Below, one piece after another: positions 1-8,571 of a stretch of 64,000 bases of DNA. The position numbers and the translations under genes are program-made. The notes beneath the pieces were generated by a model, which did no database searches, was not told the origin of the DNA, and saw only the letters and a list, made by a program, of their open reading frames with translations. This DNA comes from Arthrobacter bussei. Its GTDB lineage: Bacteria > Actinomycetota > Actinomycetes > Actinomycetales > Micrococcaceae. Position 1 is the stretch's first letter. Each line of letters begins with the position of its first letter. The stretch lies in assembly GCF_009377195.2 (NCBI RefSeq), contig NZ_VJXX01000001.1, positions 1,116,001 to 1,180,000 on the forward strand, in the 5' to 3' direction.

Positions 1-464
1 CCTTCCTCGAGCCACTCCGGGTTCTGGCTGTGCCAGAAGAGGGTGTGCCCGCGGACCACCTGCTTGTTGGCCTGGGCGAACTGCACGATCGCGTCCATCT
101 CGGCGAACCGGTAGGTGCCCTGTTCGGGGTGGACGAACTCCCACTTGAGCTGGTTCTCGGGGGAGACGGAGTTGAACTCGGCGGCAAGGCGGGCGCGGTA
201 CTCCTGGTCGAAGGTGAACGGGTCGGGGTAGGGCTGCGTCTCGTGGTGTCCGCCTCCTGCCACGGCCGTGCCGATCCTGAGGTCCTTCGGCGCGACCCAG
301 CGCAGGGTGTCCTTCTTGTCGTCTCCTTTCCCGATCCTCTTCTCCACTCCCTTCTCGATCCCTGGGGACCGGGAGGGCTGGGACGCGGCGTGGGCGGGAA
401 CTGCGACGGGAAGAATCATGGCCGACGCGAGGACCGCGGCGGCGATGGATGAACGAACCTGCAT
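1..464 (-). CDS. GH10 endo-1,4-beta-xylanase, N-terminal part (cut by window edge)
   Basis: Secreted glycoside hydrolase family 10 xylanase, which cuts the beta-1,4 backbone of xylan outside the cell. The visible 154 residues start with a signal peptide (basic MQVR, hydrophobic core, cleavage likely after AHA near residue 26). A short Lys/Glu-rich linker follows, then the start of the GH10 barrel from about residue 55. NSVSPENQLKWE and VRGHTLFWHSQNPEWL are hallmark GH10 segments carrying substrate-binding Lys and His. Both catalytic Glu residues would lie beyond the left edge. The ATG at 464 has an AAGGAG ribosome site. It is divergent from a LacI gene and near xylA/xylB, with a perfect inverted repeat upstream, which fits xylan-responsive repression. 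Confidence 0.9.
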   Translation of the reverse strand, partial: MQVRSSIAAAVLASAMILPVAVPAHAASQPSRSPGIEKGVEKRIGKGDDKKDTLRWVAPKDLRIGTAVAGGGHHETQPYPDPFTFDQEYRARLAAEFNSVSPENQLKWEFVHPEQGTYRFAEMDAIVQFAQANKQVVRGHTLFWHSQNPEWLEE

Positions 465-515
465 GAGCTCTCCTTCGAGGTACCTGAGGTGCGGCTACCG
501 ATACAGTGATCGTGA

Positions 516-537
516 TTTTCCGGAAGTTTCCGGAAAA
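516..537. promoter_or_regulatory. Perfect inverted repeat, likely LacI-family operator of the xylanase/regulator pair
   Basis: Ten-base arms TTTTCCGGAA and TTCCGGAAAA flank a GT centre. The site lies 51 bp before the xylanase start and about 106 bp before the LacI start, so one bound repressor could control both divergent genes. It resembles the GAAA-TTTC type palindromes of actinobacterial xylan regulators. Which protein binds it is an inference. Confidence 0.7.
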
Positions 538-643
538 GCCGTTGCTGTAGGTTAGGAACATCGCACCAGGAACGTCAAGGGTGCTGTCGAATACGGTCCC
601 GGGGGTGCGCTGCTGCCTCTTCGGTGTTCCCAGGGAGGACGAT

Positions 644-1669
644 GTGCAGGACAATGCCCAACCCGCGGTGACCATCTCTGCCATCGCAGCCGCCGCCGGC
701 GTCTCGGTACCGACGGTCTCCCGCGTCCTCAACGGCAGGTCCGACGTCGCCCCCGGCACCCGTGAACGCGTCGAGGCGCTGCTGCGTGAGTCCGGCTATC
801 GACGCCGTGGCGCCGTCGTCGCCGCGCCGTCCGGGCTGGTTGACCTCGTCTTCAACGACCTGGACAGCCCATGGGCGGTCGAGATCATCCGGGGGGTGGA
901 GGAGGCGCTCAACACCGAGGGGCTCTCGGTCGTGGTGTCCGCGATCCACCGCCGCGGCAGCGCGGACTCGACCCGCAAGTGGCTCGACACACTGGGCGCC
1001 CGGCCCAGCGACGGAGCCATCCTGGTCACGACGGACCTCGACTCCTTCCTCCATGCGGAGCTGCAACGGCTCCACCTTCCGATCGTGGTGATCGATCCCG
1101 CCGGGGTACCGGACCTGGAGGTGCCGACCATCGGCGCGACGAACTGGACCGGCGCCGTGAACGCGACGGAATACCTGATCCAGCAGAATCATCGCCGCAT
1201 CGGCTTCGTGGCGGGGCGTCCCGGGATCTGGTGCAGCCGGGCACGCCTGGACGGATACCGCGCCGGCCTCGAGGCGGCCGGCATCGCCGTGGACCCGGAC
1301 CTCGTCCAGGACGGCGACTTCGACTACGCCTCCGGCTTCAGGGCCGGCACCGCGCTCCTCGCCCTGCCGTATCGTCCGAGCGCCATCTTCGCGGCGAGCG
1401 ACCAGATGGCGCTCGGCGTGTACGAGGCCGCGCGCCAGCAGGGACTGCGCATCCCCGACGACCTCAGCGTGGTGGGCTTCGACGACCTGCCCGAAGCCGG
1501 CTGGGCCTCCCCTCCCCTGACGACCATCCGCCAGCCCCTCTCCGACATGGGCACGCTGGCCGCCCGAACACTCGTCCGGCTGATCCGCGGCGACGCGGTG
1601 GAGAGCCCCCGCATCGAGCTGTCCACCCGGCTCGTCCAGCGCGCCAGCGTTCGGGCACACGGGACCTGA
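644..1669 (+). CDS. LacI-family transcriptional regulator (probable xylan/xylose repressor)
   Basis: Sugar-responsive DNA-binding repressor of about 341 residues. An N-terminal LacI helix-turn-helix (ISAIAAAAGVSVPTVSRVLNG) is followed by a periplasmic-binding-protein-like sensor domain with VIDPAG, DGYRAGL and LSVVGFDDLPEAGW segments. I chose GTG 644 because GGGAGG lies five bases before it; an in-frame ATG at 581 would add 21 residues without typical sequence. It sits between the divergent xylanase and the downstream xylA-xylB pair, so xylan or xylose control is likely. It is clearly paralogous to the LacI protein at 7419-8477, with matching blocks throughout, such as LVDLVF versus LVELVF and ATNWTG versus SANWSG. 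Confidence 0.85.
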   Translation: MQDNAQPAVTISAIAAAAGVSVPTVSRVLNGRSDVAPGTRERVEALLRESGYRRRGAVVAAPSGLVDLVFNDLDSPWAVEIIRGVEEALNTEGLSVVVSAIHRRGSADSTRKWLDTLGARPSDGAILVTTDLDSFLHAELQRLHLPIVVIDPAGVPDLEVPTIGATNWTGAVNATEYLIQQNHRRIGFVAGRPGIWCSRARLDGYRAGLEAAGIAVDPDLVQDGDFDYASGFRAGTALLALPYRPSAIFAASDQMALGVYEAARQQGLRIPDDLSVVGFDDLPEAGWASPPLTTIRQPLSDMGTLAARTLVRLIRGDAVESPRIELSTRLVQRASVRAHGT

Positions 1670-1683
1670 CGCCTGATTGCTGC

Positions 1684-1728
1684 TTGACTCCCGGCGAAAA
1701 GCTAATATGTTTGTAACGACAACATATT
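1684..1728 (+). promoter_or_regulatory. xylA promoter with overlapping palindromic operator
   Basis: A -35 box TTGACT (1684-1689) and a -10 box TATGTT (1706-1711) are 16 bp apart. AATATGTT (1704-1711) and AACATATT (1721-1728) form a perfect 8 bp inverted repeat over the -10 region, where a bound repressor would block initiation. Its AT-rich sequence differs from the CCGGAA repeat at 516-537, so a different regulator, perhaps the ROK protein at 8572, may bind here. Confidence 0.65.
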
Positions 1729-1753
1729 CGTCACACACCCTCTGGAGCACTCA

Positions 1754-2944
1754 ATGGCGATCGAGCCCACCCGCGACGACAAATTCTCCTTCGGACTCTG
1801 GACGGTGGGCTGGGAAGCCCAGGACCAGTTCGGATCCGCGACCCGCCCGCCCCTCGACGTCGTCGAGGCCGTCAACCGCCTCAGCGACCTCGGCGCGTAC
1901 GGCATCACGTTCCACGACGACGACCTCTTCCCCTTCGGTTCGTCGGCCGACGAGCGCCGGAACCAGATCGACCGACTGAAGGGCGCCCTCGACTCCACGG
2001 GCCTGATCGTCCCGATGGTCACCACGAACCTCTTCAGCCACCCCGTCTTCAAGGACGGCGGCTTCACGAGCAACGACCGCGGCGTCCGCCGTTTCGCCCT
2101 GCGCAAGGTCCTCGACAACATCGATCTCGCCGCGGAGCTCGGCGCGAAGACGTTCGTGATGTGGGGTGGACGCGAGGGCAGCGAGTACGACGCCGCCAAG
2201 GACATCCGCGGCGCCCTCGAGCGCTACCGCGAGGCCGTCAACCTGCTCGGCGACTACGTCACCGACAAGGGCTACGACATCCGCTTCGCCATCGAGCCGA
2301 AGCCCAACGAGCCGCGCGGCGACATCCTGCTGCCCACGCTCGGCCACGCGATGGCCTTCATCGAGACCCTCGAGCGCCCTGAGCTCGTCGGCATCAACCC
2401 CGAGACGGGCCACGAGCAGATGGCCGGCCTCAACTTCACGCACGGGATCGCGCAGGCGCTCTACCAGGGCAAGCTGTTCCACATCGACCTCAACGGCCAG
2501 CGGAGCATCAAGTTCGACCAGGACCTGGTGTTCGGCCACGGCGACCTGCAGAACGCCTTCTCGCTCGTGGATCTGCTCGAGAACGGCGGGCCCGACGGCG
2601 GCCCGGCCTACGACGGCCCCCGCCACTTCGACTACAAGCCGAGCCGCACCGAGGACATGGACGGCGTCTGGGATTCGGCTGCCGCGAACATGCAGACCTA
2701 CCTCCTGCTCAAGGAACGCGCCGCGGCCTTCCGCGCGGATCCCGAGGTGCAGGCCGCACTGTCCGCCTCGCGCGTCTCCGAGATCAACGAACCCACGCTG
2801 AACAGCGGGGAGGGCTACGAGGCCCTGCGCGCCGACCGCTCCGCCTACGAGGACTTCGACGCCGACGCCTACTTCAACGGCAAGGGCTTCGGCTTCGTGA
2901 AGCTGCAGCAGCTCTTCATCGAGCACCTCCTCGGCGCCCGCTGA
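1754..2944 (+). CDS. xylA: Xylose isomerase
   Basis: Converts D-xylose to D-xylulose in the cytoplasm, using two divalent metal ions. The 396-residue length is normal for the actinobacterial (class I) enzyme. [11 protein letters not shown] carries the catalytic His/Asp pair, [13 protein letters not shown] holds metal-binding Glu and Lys, and [18 protein letters not shown] contributes the remaining metal ligands. The ATG has GGAG eight bases upstream. xylB follows after three bases, so the two are co-transcribed from the promoter at 1684. The product is a substrate for XylB, which completes the entry of xylose into the pentose phosphate pathway. Confidence 0.97.
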   Translation: MAIEPTRDDKFSFGLWTVGWEAQDQFGSATRPPLDVVEAVNRLSDLGAYGITFHDDDLFPFGSSADERRNQIDRLKGALDSTGLIVPMVTTNLFSHPVFKDGGFTSNDRGVRRFALRKVLDNIDLAAELGAKTFVMWGGREGSEYDAAKDIRGALERYREAVNLLGDYVTDKGYDIRFAIEPKPNEPRGDILLPTLGHAMAFIETLERPELVGINPETGHEQMAGLNFTHGIAQALYQGKLFHIDLNGQRSIKFDQDLVFGHGDLQNAFSLVDLLENGGPDGGPAYDGPRHFDYKPSRTEDMDGVWDSAAANMQTYLLLKERAAAFRADPEVQAALSASRVSEINEPTLNSGEGYEALRADRSAYEDFDADAYFNGKGFGFVKLQQLFIEHLLGAR

Positions 2945-2947
2945 TCC

Positions 2948-4426
2948 ATGGCCCTCGTCACCGGCGTCGACTCCTCGACGCAGAGCTGCAAGGTCGTCGT
3001 CGTCGACACCGCGACCGGCGCCGAGGTCCGCACCGGACGTGCCCTCCACCCGGAGGGCACGGAGGTCGACCCGGAGGCGTGGTGGCAGGCACTGCTCACC
3101 GCGCTGGAAGAGGCGGACGGCCTCGGCTCCGACGTCGACGCCCTGGCGATCGCCGGCCAGCAGCACGGCATGGTGCTGCTCGGTCGTGACGGCCGGGTGC
3201 TGCGGGACGCGCTCCTGTGGAACGACACCCGGTCCGCGGGTGCTGCCGAGGACCTGATCGGTGAACTCGGTCTGGCGGACCTGGTCGCCCGTACCGGGTC
3301 CGCTCCCGTGGCGTCCTTCACCGGGACGAAGGTGCGGTGGGTCCGCGACGCCGAACCCGACGTCGTCCCGGGCATCGCCGCCGTGGCCCTGCCGCACGAC
3401 TGGCTGACCTGGCGGCTGCGTGGCTTCGGACCCGACGGCGGGTCGCCGCTCGGACCGGTGCTCGACGAGCTCGTGACCGACCGCTCGGACGCGAGCGGCA
3501 CCGCCTACTGGAATCCGACCACCGGGGAGTACGACCTCGCGCTCTTCGAGCAGATGCTGGGCCGCCCGGCCCGCGAGGCGCAGGCCGGGGACGCCGGGGA
3601 CCCGGACGCCGTCGTAGTTCCGCGCGTGCTGGGACCTGCCGCTGCAGCTGGGACGGTGCACGCCGCCCACCTCGCGTCGGCCGACCGGCGCATCGTCCTC
3701 GGACCCGGCGCGGGCGACAACGCCGGCGCCGCCCTGGGGCTCGGCGCGGAGGAGGGGGACGTCGTCGTGTCCCTCGGGACCAGCGGCACGGTCTTCGCCG
3801 TCGCCGCGGACGCCGTGGCGGACGCGTCCGGGACCGTGGCCGGCTTCGCCGATGCCAGCGGGCTGTTCCTGCCCCTCGTGGCGACGCTCAACGCCGCGCG
3901 GGTCCTCTCGTCCGTCGCGAACGTGCTGGGGGTCGATCACGACGGACTCGCGGAGCTTGCCCGCAGCGCCGGACCGGGGGCAGGGGGCGTCGTCCTCGTC
4001 CCCTACTTCGAGGGTGAGCGCACACCCAACCTGCCGACGGCCAAGGCGAGCTTCCACAACCTGAGCATCGCCTCGGCCACCCGGGGGAACATGGCCCGTG
4101 CCGCCATCGAGGGCATGCTCTGCGGCCTGGCGGACGCACTGGACGCCGTCCGTGCAGCCGGCGTCGTCCCCCGGCACCTCCTGCTGATCGGCGGCGCCAC
4201 CCAGAACGGAGCGGTCCAGGACGTGGCCGCACAGGTCTTCGACCTGCCCGTCCGCATCCCGGCGCCCGGGGAGTACGTGGCGCGGGGCGCGGCGGTCCAG
4301 GCGGCGTGGGTCCTCGCCGGAGCACGGCCGGCCTGGCCGGTCGCCACCCTCGAGGACCGTGCGTCGGACCACCGGCCGGTGATCCGCGAGCAGTACCGGT
4401 CAGCCCTGGCGTCGCTCTCGTTCTGA
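2948..4426 (+). CDS. xylB: Xylulokinase
   Basis: FGGY-family kinase that phosphorylates D-xylulose to xylulose 5-phosphate with ATP. At 492 residues it is slightly longer than many xylulokinases. The N-terminal ATPase loop reads GVDSSTQSCKVVVVD, the substrate region AIAGQQHGMVLL and LWNDTRS, and the second phosphate loop VVSLGTSGTVF. LLIGGATQNGAVQDVAAQ near residue 410 is the C-terminal FGGY signature region. It follows xylA after three bases and is closed by a strong hairpin at 4443-4472. No xylose transporter is adjacent, so uptake must be encoded elsewhere. Confidence 0.95.
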   Translation: MALVTGVDSSTQSCKVVVVDTATGAEVRTGRALHPEGTEVDPEAWWQALLTALEEADGLGSDVDALAIAGQQHGMVLLGRDGRVLRDALLWNDTRSAGAAEDLIGELGLADLVARTGSAPVASFTGTKVRWVRDAEPDVVPGIAAVALPHDWLTWRLRGFGPDGGSPLGPVLDELVTDRSDASGTAYWNPTTGEYDLALFEQMLGRPAREAQAGDAGDPDAVVVPRVLGPAAAAGTVHAAHLASADRRIVLGPGAGDNAGAALGLGAEEGDVVVSLGTSGTVFAVAADAVADASGTVAGFADASGLFLPLVATLNAARVLSSVANVLGVDHDGLAELARSAGPGAGGVVLVPYFEGERTPNLPTAKASFHNLSIASATRGNMARAAIEGMLCGLADALDAVRAAGVVPRHLLLIGGATQNGAVQDVAAQVFDLPVRIPAPGEYVARGAAVQAAWVLAGARPAWPVATLEDRASDHRPVIREQYRSALASLSF

Positions 4427-4442
4427 CAGCCCGCGTACAACG

Positions 4443-4472
4443 GAAAGGCACCCCCGACCGGGGGTGCCTTTC
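4443..4472. terminator. Bidirectional terminator between xylB and the facing membrane-protein gene
   Basis: A perfect 13 bp stem (GAAAGGCACCCCC / GGGGGTGCCTTTC) with a GACC tetraloop. The outer AAA/TTT pairs give a short U run in both directions, which suits the convergent genes on either side. Confidence 0.9.
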
Positions 4473-4493
4473 TGCTCTCGAGGCCCGCGCAGC

Positions 4494-5114
4494 CTACCGG
4501 TGGGTCTGGTGGTCGATGCCGACCTGGTCGACCTTGCGGTGGAAGTGCATGCCCGCCTTGCCACCGAGGATCGCCGCGACGAGCGGGATGAGGATGGCGA
4601 TGGCCAGGGCGATGAGGCCGCTGGCGGTCAGCGTGTCCCGGTCGAAGCGGATGCTGGGCGCACCGTTGAGGTTCGAGAGCACGTTGAACTGGTCGCCGGC
4701 GACCGCGGCGAGGATCGCGAGGACGATCGCGACGATGATGCCCCACAGCCAGACGGCGAGGCCCTGCTTGGCGCCGTCGAACCGGGCCATCCGGCCGGCC
4801 ACGTACCCGCCGCAGTAGTAGGCGATGAACAGGATCACGGCGAGGACGATCCCGCTCACGATCCCGATGGTCTGGGCGTTCTGCTGGGCCTGGTCGGCCG
4901 CCTCGTTCGCGCTGCTGGAAGTGGAGGCCCCGATGCCGACGCCGATCGCCGTCGCCAACGCGCTGAGGATGACGGTCAGGCCGATCGCCGTCAGCCATCC
5001 GAAGAACGCCGACCCGAACTTGATGCCGCCGAACTGCTCCTTCTCCGCCGCGACGACGTCGTTCCGCCGGCTCTTCGGGGTGCTCGCACCCGACGTGTTC
5101 TCTGCTGCTGACAT
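4494..5114 (-). CDS. Membrane protein of unknown function, four predicted helices
   Basis: A 206-residue protein I cannot assign to a characterised family. The first 30 residues are polar (Ser/Lys/Glu-rich). About four hydrophobic segments follow, near residues 38-58, 84-108, 120-138 and 165-185. The second ends in YCGGYVAGRMARFDGAKQG, a Gly-rich loop reminiscent of small actinobacterial membrane proteins annotated only as hypothetical. AAGGAG lies ten bases before the ATG. It faces xylB and shares the terminator at 4443. The gene to its right is the histidine phosphatase on the same strand, but 312 bp separate them, so it probably has its own promoter. Confidence 0.75.
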   Translation of the reverse strand: MSAAENTSGASTPKSRRNDVVAAEKEQFGGIKFGSAFFGWLTAIGLTVILSALATAIGVGIGASTSSSANEAADQAQQNAQTIGIVSGIVLAVILFIAYYCGGYVAGRMARFDGAKQGLAVWLWGIIVAIVLAILAAVAGDQFNVLSNLNGAPSIRFDRDTLTASGLIALAIAILIPLVAAILGGKAGMHFHRKVDQVGIDHQTHR

Positions 5115-5426
5115 GATGCTCGCGCTCCTTGGTGAGTAGGGATGACCAGCCCGGCCGGCTTCTGCTCCGGATCGAGATGATCAGTCTGCTTACTACCGTG
5201 ACGCAGTGGTGCTGGTCCGCGCAAGCTCCTTAAGTTGCCCGCCGTGCACCTTCAAGCCGCTCGACGCTCCGGACGGACCGATCGGCGCGTCCCTGCGCGC
5301 CGATCGTCAGCCGCAGGAGGGCGTTGTCCGCAGCGCAGCCGCGATCCGACCGTCAGTGCCGCTTGCCAAGGGTCCATCGGCATGCTTGGAGTGCCGTCGC
5401 CTGCGAGGCCTCCCGCACCTCCCGCC
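5115..5426. other. Intergenic stretch between two leftward genes
   Basis: About 312 bp with no convincing gene. It holds the hairpin at 5280-5305 just beyond the phosphatase stop and presumably the promoter of the membrane-protein gene, though no clear -35/-10 pair stands out. Open frames here have no ribosome site or recognisable protein features. Confidence 0.6.
5280..5305 (-). terminator. Hairpin downstream of the ppk2-phosphatase unit
   Basis: Perfect 10 bp stem GATCGGCGCG / CGCGCCGATC with a 6-nt loop, 121 bp past the phosphatase stop. No U run follows in the leftward direction, so it is a GC-type terminator candidate or an RNA end stabiliser. Confidence 0.5.
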
Positions 5427-6119
5427 TCAGCCGGGGTGCGGCGACTCCTCGGCGACCTGCTCCGCACTCTCGCCTGTCACGTCGGTGGCCGAGTGGTCCG
5501 CCGGCCGCGGGCCACCGAGCGGTTCGGGGTGCCATGCCTCCAGGTGCCAGCCGACGGTCGGGCACCCGTCGAGAACTGCGGCGCCCGTGTCCCGGATGTC
5601 GAGCTGCGCGGCCAGGTCGCCGTGCATCCCGGTGCGGATGGCCGTGTAGACGCGGATCGCTGCACCGTGGGTGATGACGGCGACAGTGCGCTGATCGGGG
5701 TATGACCGGGCGAGGCGACCTATCGCGGCATCGAACCGTTCGAGGAAGCCGTGCCCGTCCGCCCCGCCGGGGAGCGTCCGGTCGAGGTCGCCGTGCATCC
5801 AGCCGACCAGGCAGGCAGCGTACTCCTGGCGGGCCGCCTCGTCCGCGCGCATCTCCAGGGCACCCGCCGTGATCTCCTCGAGCCCGGGCACCACCTGTCC
5901 CGACAGGGACCGCGCAGCGCCGAGGGGCGCTGCGGTGAGCTGGGTACGCACCAGGGGCGAGGCATGGATGCCGGCGATCGGCTCATGGGCCAGGGCCGCT
6001 GGAAGAGCCGCGGCCTGTGCTTCGCCGAGGTCCGTGAGTGGCGCTCCGGGGAACGCCGTATCCAGCGCTCCGACTACATTGCTCGGGGTCTGGCCGTGCC
6101 GGATCAGGATCGGCCGCAC
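5427..6119 (-). CDS. Histidine phosphatase superfamily protein (phosphoglycerate-mutase-like)
   Basis: A 230-residue phosphatase of the RHG family, acting through a phospho-histidine intermediate. LIRHGQTPSNV opens the protein and carries the catalytic His and Arg. VAVITHGAAIRV near residue 145 supplies the second His, and LEEITAGALEMR the acid region. The substrate cannot be told from sequence. The GTG start at 6119 lies five bases after the ppk2 stop, so the two form an operon, which hints at a role in phosphate or nucleotide metabolism. The C-terminal 30 residues are polar and probably disordered. Confidence 0.88.
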   Translation of the reverse strand: MRPILIRHGQTPSNVVGALDTAFPGAPLTDLGEAQAAALPAALAHEPIAGIHASPLVRTQLTAAPLGAARSLSGQVVPGLEEITAGALEMRADEAARQEYAACLVGWMHGDLDRTLPGGADGHGFLERFDAAIGRLARSYPDQRTVAVITHGAAIRVYTAIRTGMHGDLAAQLDIRDTGAAVLDGCPTVGWHLEAWHPEPLGGPRPADHSATDVTGESAEQVAEESPHPG

Positions 6120-6124
6120 GGGCG

Positions 6125-7123
6125 CTAGTCACCCACGGCGTCGCGGCCGCGCTGGACGATCAGCGGATCCGCTCCGTACACCACGTCCGGATCCTTGTCC
6201 TCGTAGTCGAACTGGTTCAGGAAGTAGCGCATGGCGTTGAGCCGCGCACGCTTCTTGTCGTTCGACCGTACCGTGATCCAGGGCGCATGATCGGTGTCCG
6301 TCCGCAGGAACATCGCCTCCTTCGCCGCGGTGTAGTCGTCCCAGCGATCGAGGGACGCGAGATCCATGGGGGACAGCTTCCACCGGCGCACGGGATCGAT
6401 CTGCCGGATGGCGAAGCGGGTCCGCTGCTCGCGACGGGTGACAGAGAACCAGAACTTCGTGAGATGGATCCCGGAATCCACCAGCATCTTCTCGTAGCCG
6501 GGTACCTGCTGCATGAAGGTCTCGTACTCGTCGTCCGTGCAGAACCTCATGACCCGCTCCACATTCGCCCGGTTGTACCAGGAGCGGTCGAACATCACGA
6601 TCTCCCCGGTGGTCGGCAGATGCTGGACGTAGCGCTGGAAGTACCACTGGCCCTGTTCCCGGTCCGACGGCTTGCCCAGCGCCACGGACCGTGCAGCACG
6701 CGGATTGAGGTGCTCGGAGAACCGTTTGATGGTGCCGCCCTTGCCCGCGGCATCCCTGCCCTCGAAGACGATCACGTGCCGCAGGTCGTGGTCCTGCCCC
6801 CAGTACTGGAACTTGAGTAGCTCGATCTGCAACCGGTACTTCTCCAGCTCGTAGGCCTGTCGCGTGACGCGCTCGTCGTAGGGGTAGTCCTCACGCCAGG
6901 TCTCCACGGCCGACCCGCCGGGGTCGATCAGCTCGGGATCCTGGCCCTGGCCACCGCGGACCGTGTAGCCCTCGCTCACGAGGTGGTCGATCGCCTCGCG
7001 GAGGTTCTCGCGGATCCAGCCCTGCTCGTCGGAGTCCCAGGAGCGCCTCGGCTGTGTCAGGGCGTCAGCCCTTTCGCGGAGACGGGCTTCGTCCGGCAGC
7101 GGGGTGTCGTCGTAGGAGGTCAT
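6125..7123 (-). CDS. ppk2: Polyphosphate kinase 2
   Basis: Transfers phosphate between inorganic polyphosphate and nucleotides, in this family usually to make ATP or GTP from NDPs. About 332 residues, typical of the one-domain class. The Walker A motif is EGRDAAGKGGTIKRF, preceded by HVIVF. Walker B is MFDRSWYNRANVERVM, and the lid region includes SVTRREQRTRF and DDYTAAKEAM. The ATG at 7123 is taken as start; a TTG four codons earlier is possible. The phosphatase follows after five bases. The N-terminal 90 residues, rich in Asp/Glu/Arg, are common in actinobacterial members. Confidence 0.95.
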   Translation of the reverse strand: MTSYDDTPLPDEARLRERADALTQPRRSWDSDEQGWIRENLREAIDHLVSEGYTVRGGQGQDPELIDPGGSAVETWREDYPYDERVTRQAYELEKYRLQIELLKFQYWGQDHDLRHVIVFEGRDAAGKGGTIKRFSEHLNPRAARSVALGKPSDREQGQWYFQRYVQHLPTTGEIVMFDRSWYNRANVERVMRFCTDDEYETFMQQVPGYEKMLVDSGIHLTKFWFSVTRREQRTRFAIRQIDPVRRWKLSPMDLASLDRWDDYTAAKEAMFLRTDTDHAPWITVRSNDKKRARLNAMRYFLNQFDYEDKDPDVVYGADPLIVQRGRDAVGD

Positions 7124-7270
7124 GAAGCCAGACAACCACGGCGGCGGAACCGGGCGCCACCGCGGATGCGGGGATTCGCCGGCTGTTCACCGGGGCACAG
7201 GACGGCCCACCGCGGCGTCCGCCAGCGCTGCGGGACAGCCAGGGTCGGAAGTTCCTGGGTGAACGCCGTC

Positions 7271-7365
7271 CGAAAGTTTTGACATCTGCGTCGATAGCCA
7301 GGTGGTGTCGAGAGCTTCCGCCGGTCACGCCTCAGCACGAGATCCTCTCCGCAGCGGGGTATACT
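7271..7365 (+). promoter_or_regulatory. Putative promoter elements upstream of the second LacI gene
   Basis: The 295 bp between ppk2 and the LacI start holds a CGAAAGTTTTG half-palindrome (7271-7281) overlapping TTGACA (7279-7284), and a TATACT hexamer (7360-7365) 53 bp before the start. The two hexamers are too far apart to be one promoter. The CGAAAGTTTTG site resembles actinobacterial xylan-regulator operators, so autoregulation is possible but unproven. Confidence 0.3.
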
Positions 7366-7418
7366 CCGCACCTGGCGGCGCCTGCATCGCGCTCAGGCGC
7401 CGAGGTAAGCTGTCCCGC

Positions 7419-8477
7419 ATGTCGATCCCGGCGGAAGAACCGCGCGTCACCCTCGCCCAGCTGGCAACTGCGGCGGGCGTCTCCCTCTCCACCATCTCCA
7501 AGGTGCTGAACGGCCGGTCCGACGTCTCCTCGAAAACCCGATCGAAAGTTGAGGAGCTCCTCGAGGAGCATGGGTACCGGCGCCGCCTCGTGTCCGCCAG
7601 TCAGTCCGCCCTGGTGGAACTCGTCTTCCACGAGCTCGAGAGCGCCTGGGCGCTGGAGCTGATCCGCGGGGTGGAGAACGTGGCGCGCGAACACGGGATG
7701 AGCGTGGTCCTGACCGAGTCAGGGACGCGGCACGCCCCCGGCCCGGAGTGGATCGAGGGCGTGATGGCCCGCCGTCCCGCCGGCGTCGTGCTCGTCTTCT
7801 CCGACCTGCCGCAGGACTATCGGGCCAAGCTGGCAGCCCGCTCCATCCCGTTCGTCATCATCGATCCCGCGGGCGACCCCTCCCCCGACGTCCCGTCCGT
7901 CGGGTCGGCGAACTGGTCGGGCGGCATGATGGCCACGCGCCACCTGATCGATCTGGGCCACACGAGGATCGCCACCATCAGCGGCCCCGAGGACATGATG
8001 TGCTCCCTCGCACGCATCGACGGCTACCGGTCCGCGATGGGCATGGCCGGCCTGCCGATCGAACCAGGCTTCATCCGGTACGGCAACTTCCACGTGGACG
8101 GCGGACGCGACCACGCGTTCACCCTGCTCCGCAGGCCGCACCCGCCCACCGCCATCTTCGCGGGCAGCGACCTGCAGGCGCTCGGCGTGCTCGACGCCGC
8201 CCGTCAGATCGGCCTCCGCGTGCCGGACGAGCTCTCGATCGTCGGGTACGACGACCTGCAGCTGGCGCAGTGGTCCAGCCCGGCCCTGACCACCGTCCAC
8301 CAGCCGCTCATCCAGATGGCGGAGGAGGCCACGCGGATGGTCCTCCGGCTGCGGAACGGCGAGCGGCCCAACAACCTGAGGCTCGACCTCGCGACCAGCC
8401 TGGTGGTCCGCCAGAGCACCGCGGCCCCGTCCGAGGGGTCGGCACGGGCGACGACGGCCGCCCAGCAGCGCGCCTGA
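7419..8477 (+). CDS. LacI-family transcriptional regulator, paralogue of the xylan-locus regulator
   Basis: A 352-residue repressor with an N-terminal helix-turn-helix (LAQLATAAGVSLSTISKVLNG) and a sugar-sensing core (VIIDPAGDPSPDVPSVGSAN, CSLARIDGYRSAM, LSIVGYDDLQLAQW). ATG 7419 gives the usual N-terminus just before the DNA-binding helices. An in-frame ATG at 7302 would add 39 atypical residues. It shares the motif order and many residues with the protein at 644-1669, including GRSDV after the recognition helix and GYRRR. It has no sugar gene next to it, only ppk2 on the left and the ROK repressor on the right. It may control xylan genes from a distance or have a separate ligand. Confidence 0.85.
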   Translation: MSIPAEEPRVTLAQLATAAGVSLSTISKVLNGRSDVSSKTRSKVEELLEEHGYRRRLVSASQSALVELVFHELESAWALELIRGVENVAREHGMSVVLTESGTRHAPGPEWIEGVMARRPAGVVLVFSDLPQDYRAKLAARSIPFVIIDPAGDPSPDVPSVGSANWSGGMMATRHLIDLGHTRIATISGPEDMMCSLARIDGYRSAMGMAGLPIEPGFIRYGNFHVDGGRDHAFTLLRRPHPPTAIFAGSDLQALGVLDAARQIGLRVPDELSIVGYDDLQLAQWSSPALTTVHQPLIQMAEEATRMVLRLRNGERPNNLRLDLATSLVVRQSTAAPSEGSARATTAAQQRA

Positions 8478-8571
8478 CCGCCACCCGGGCAGGGGCTAAG
8501 TGGAGGGTCTGGATACGATGGGGCCTGATCAGGTGGGCGGAGGCCTCCTGCGGAGCGAAGGAGGCCAGGAC

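Noticed and set aside
1751-4372. Very long minus-strand open frame (over 850 codons) opposite xylA and xylB
   Set aside because: Shadow frame caused by high third-position GC; the translation is low-complexity Arg/Gly/Val without domains, and the plus strand encodes clear enzymes.
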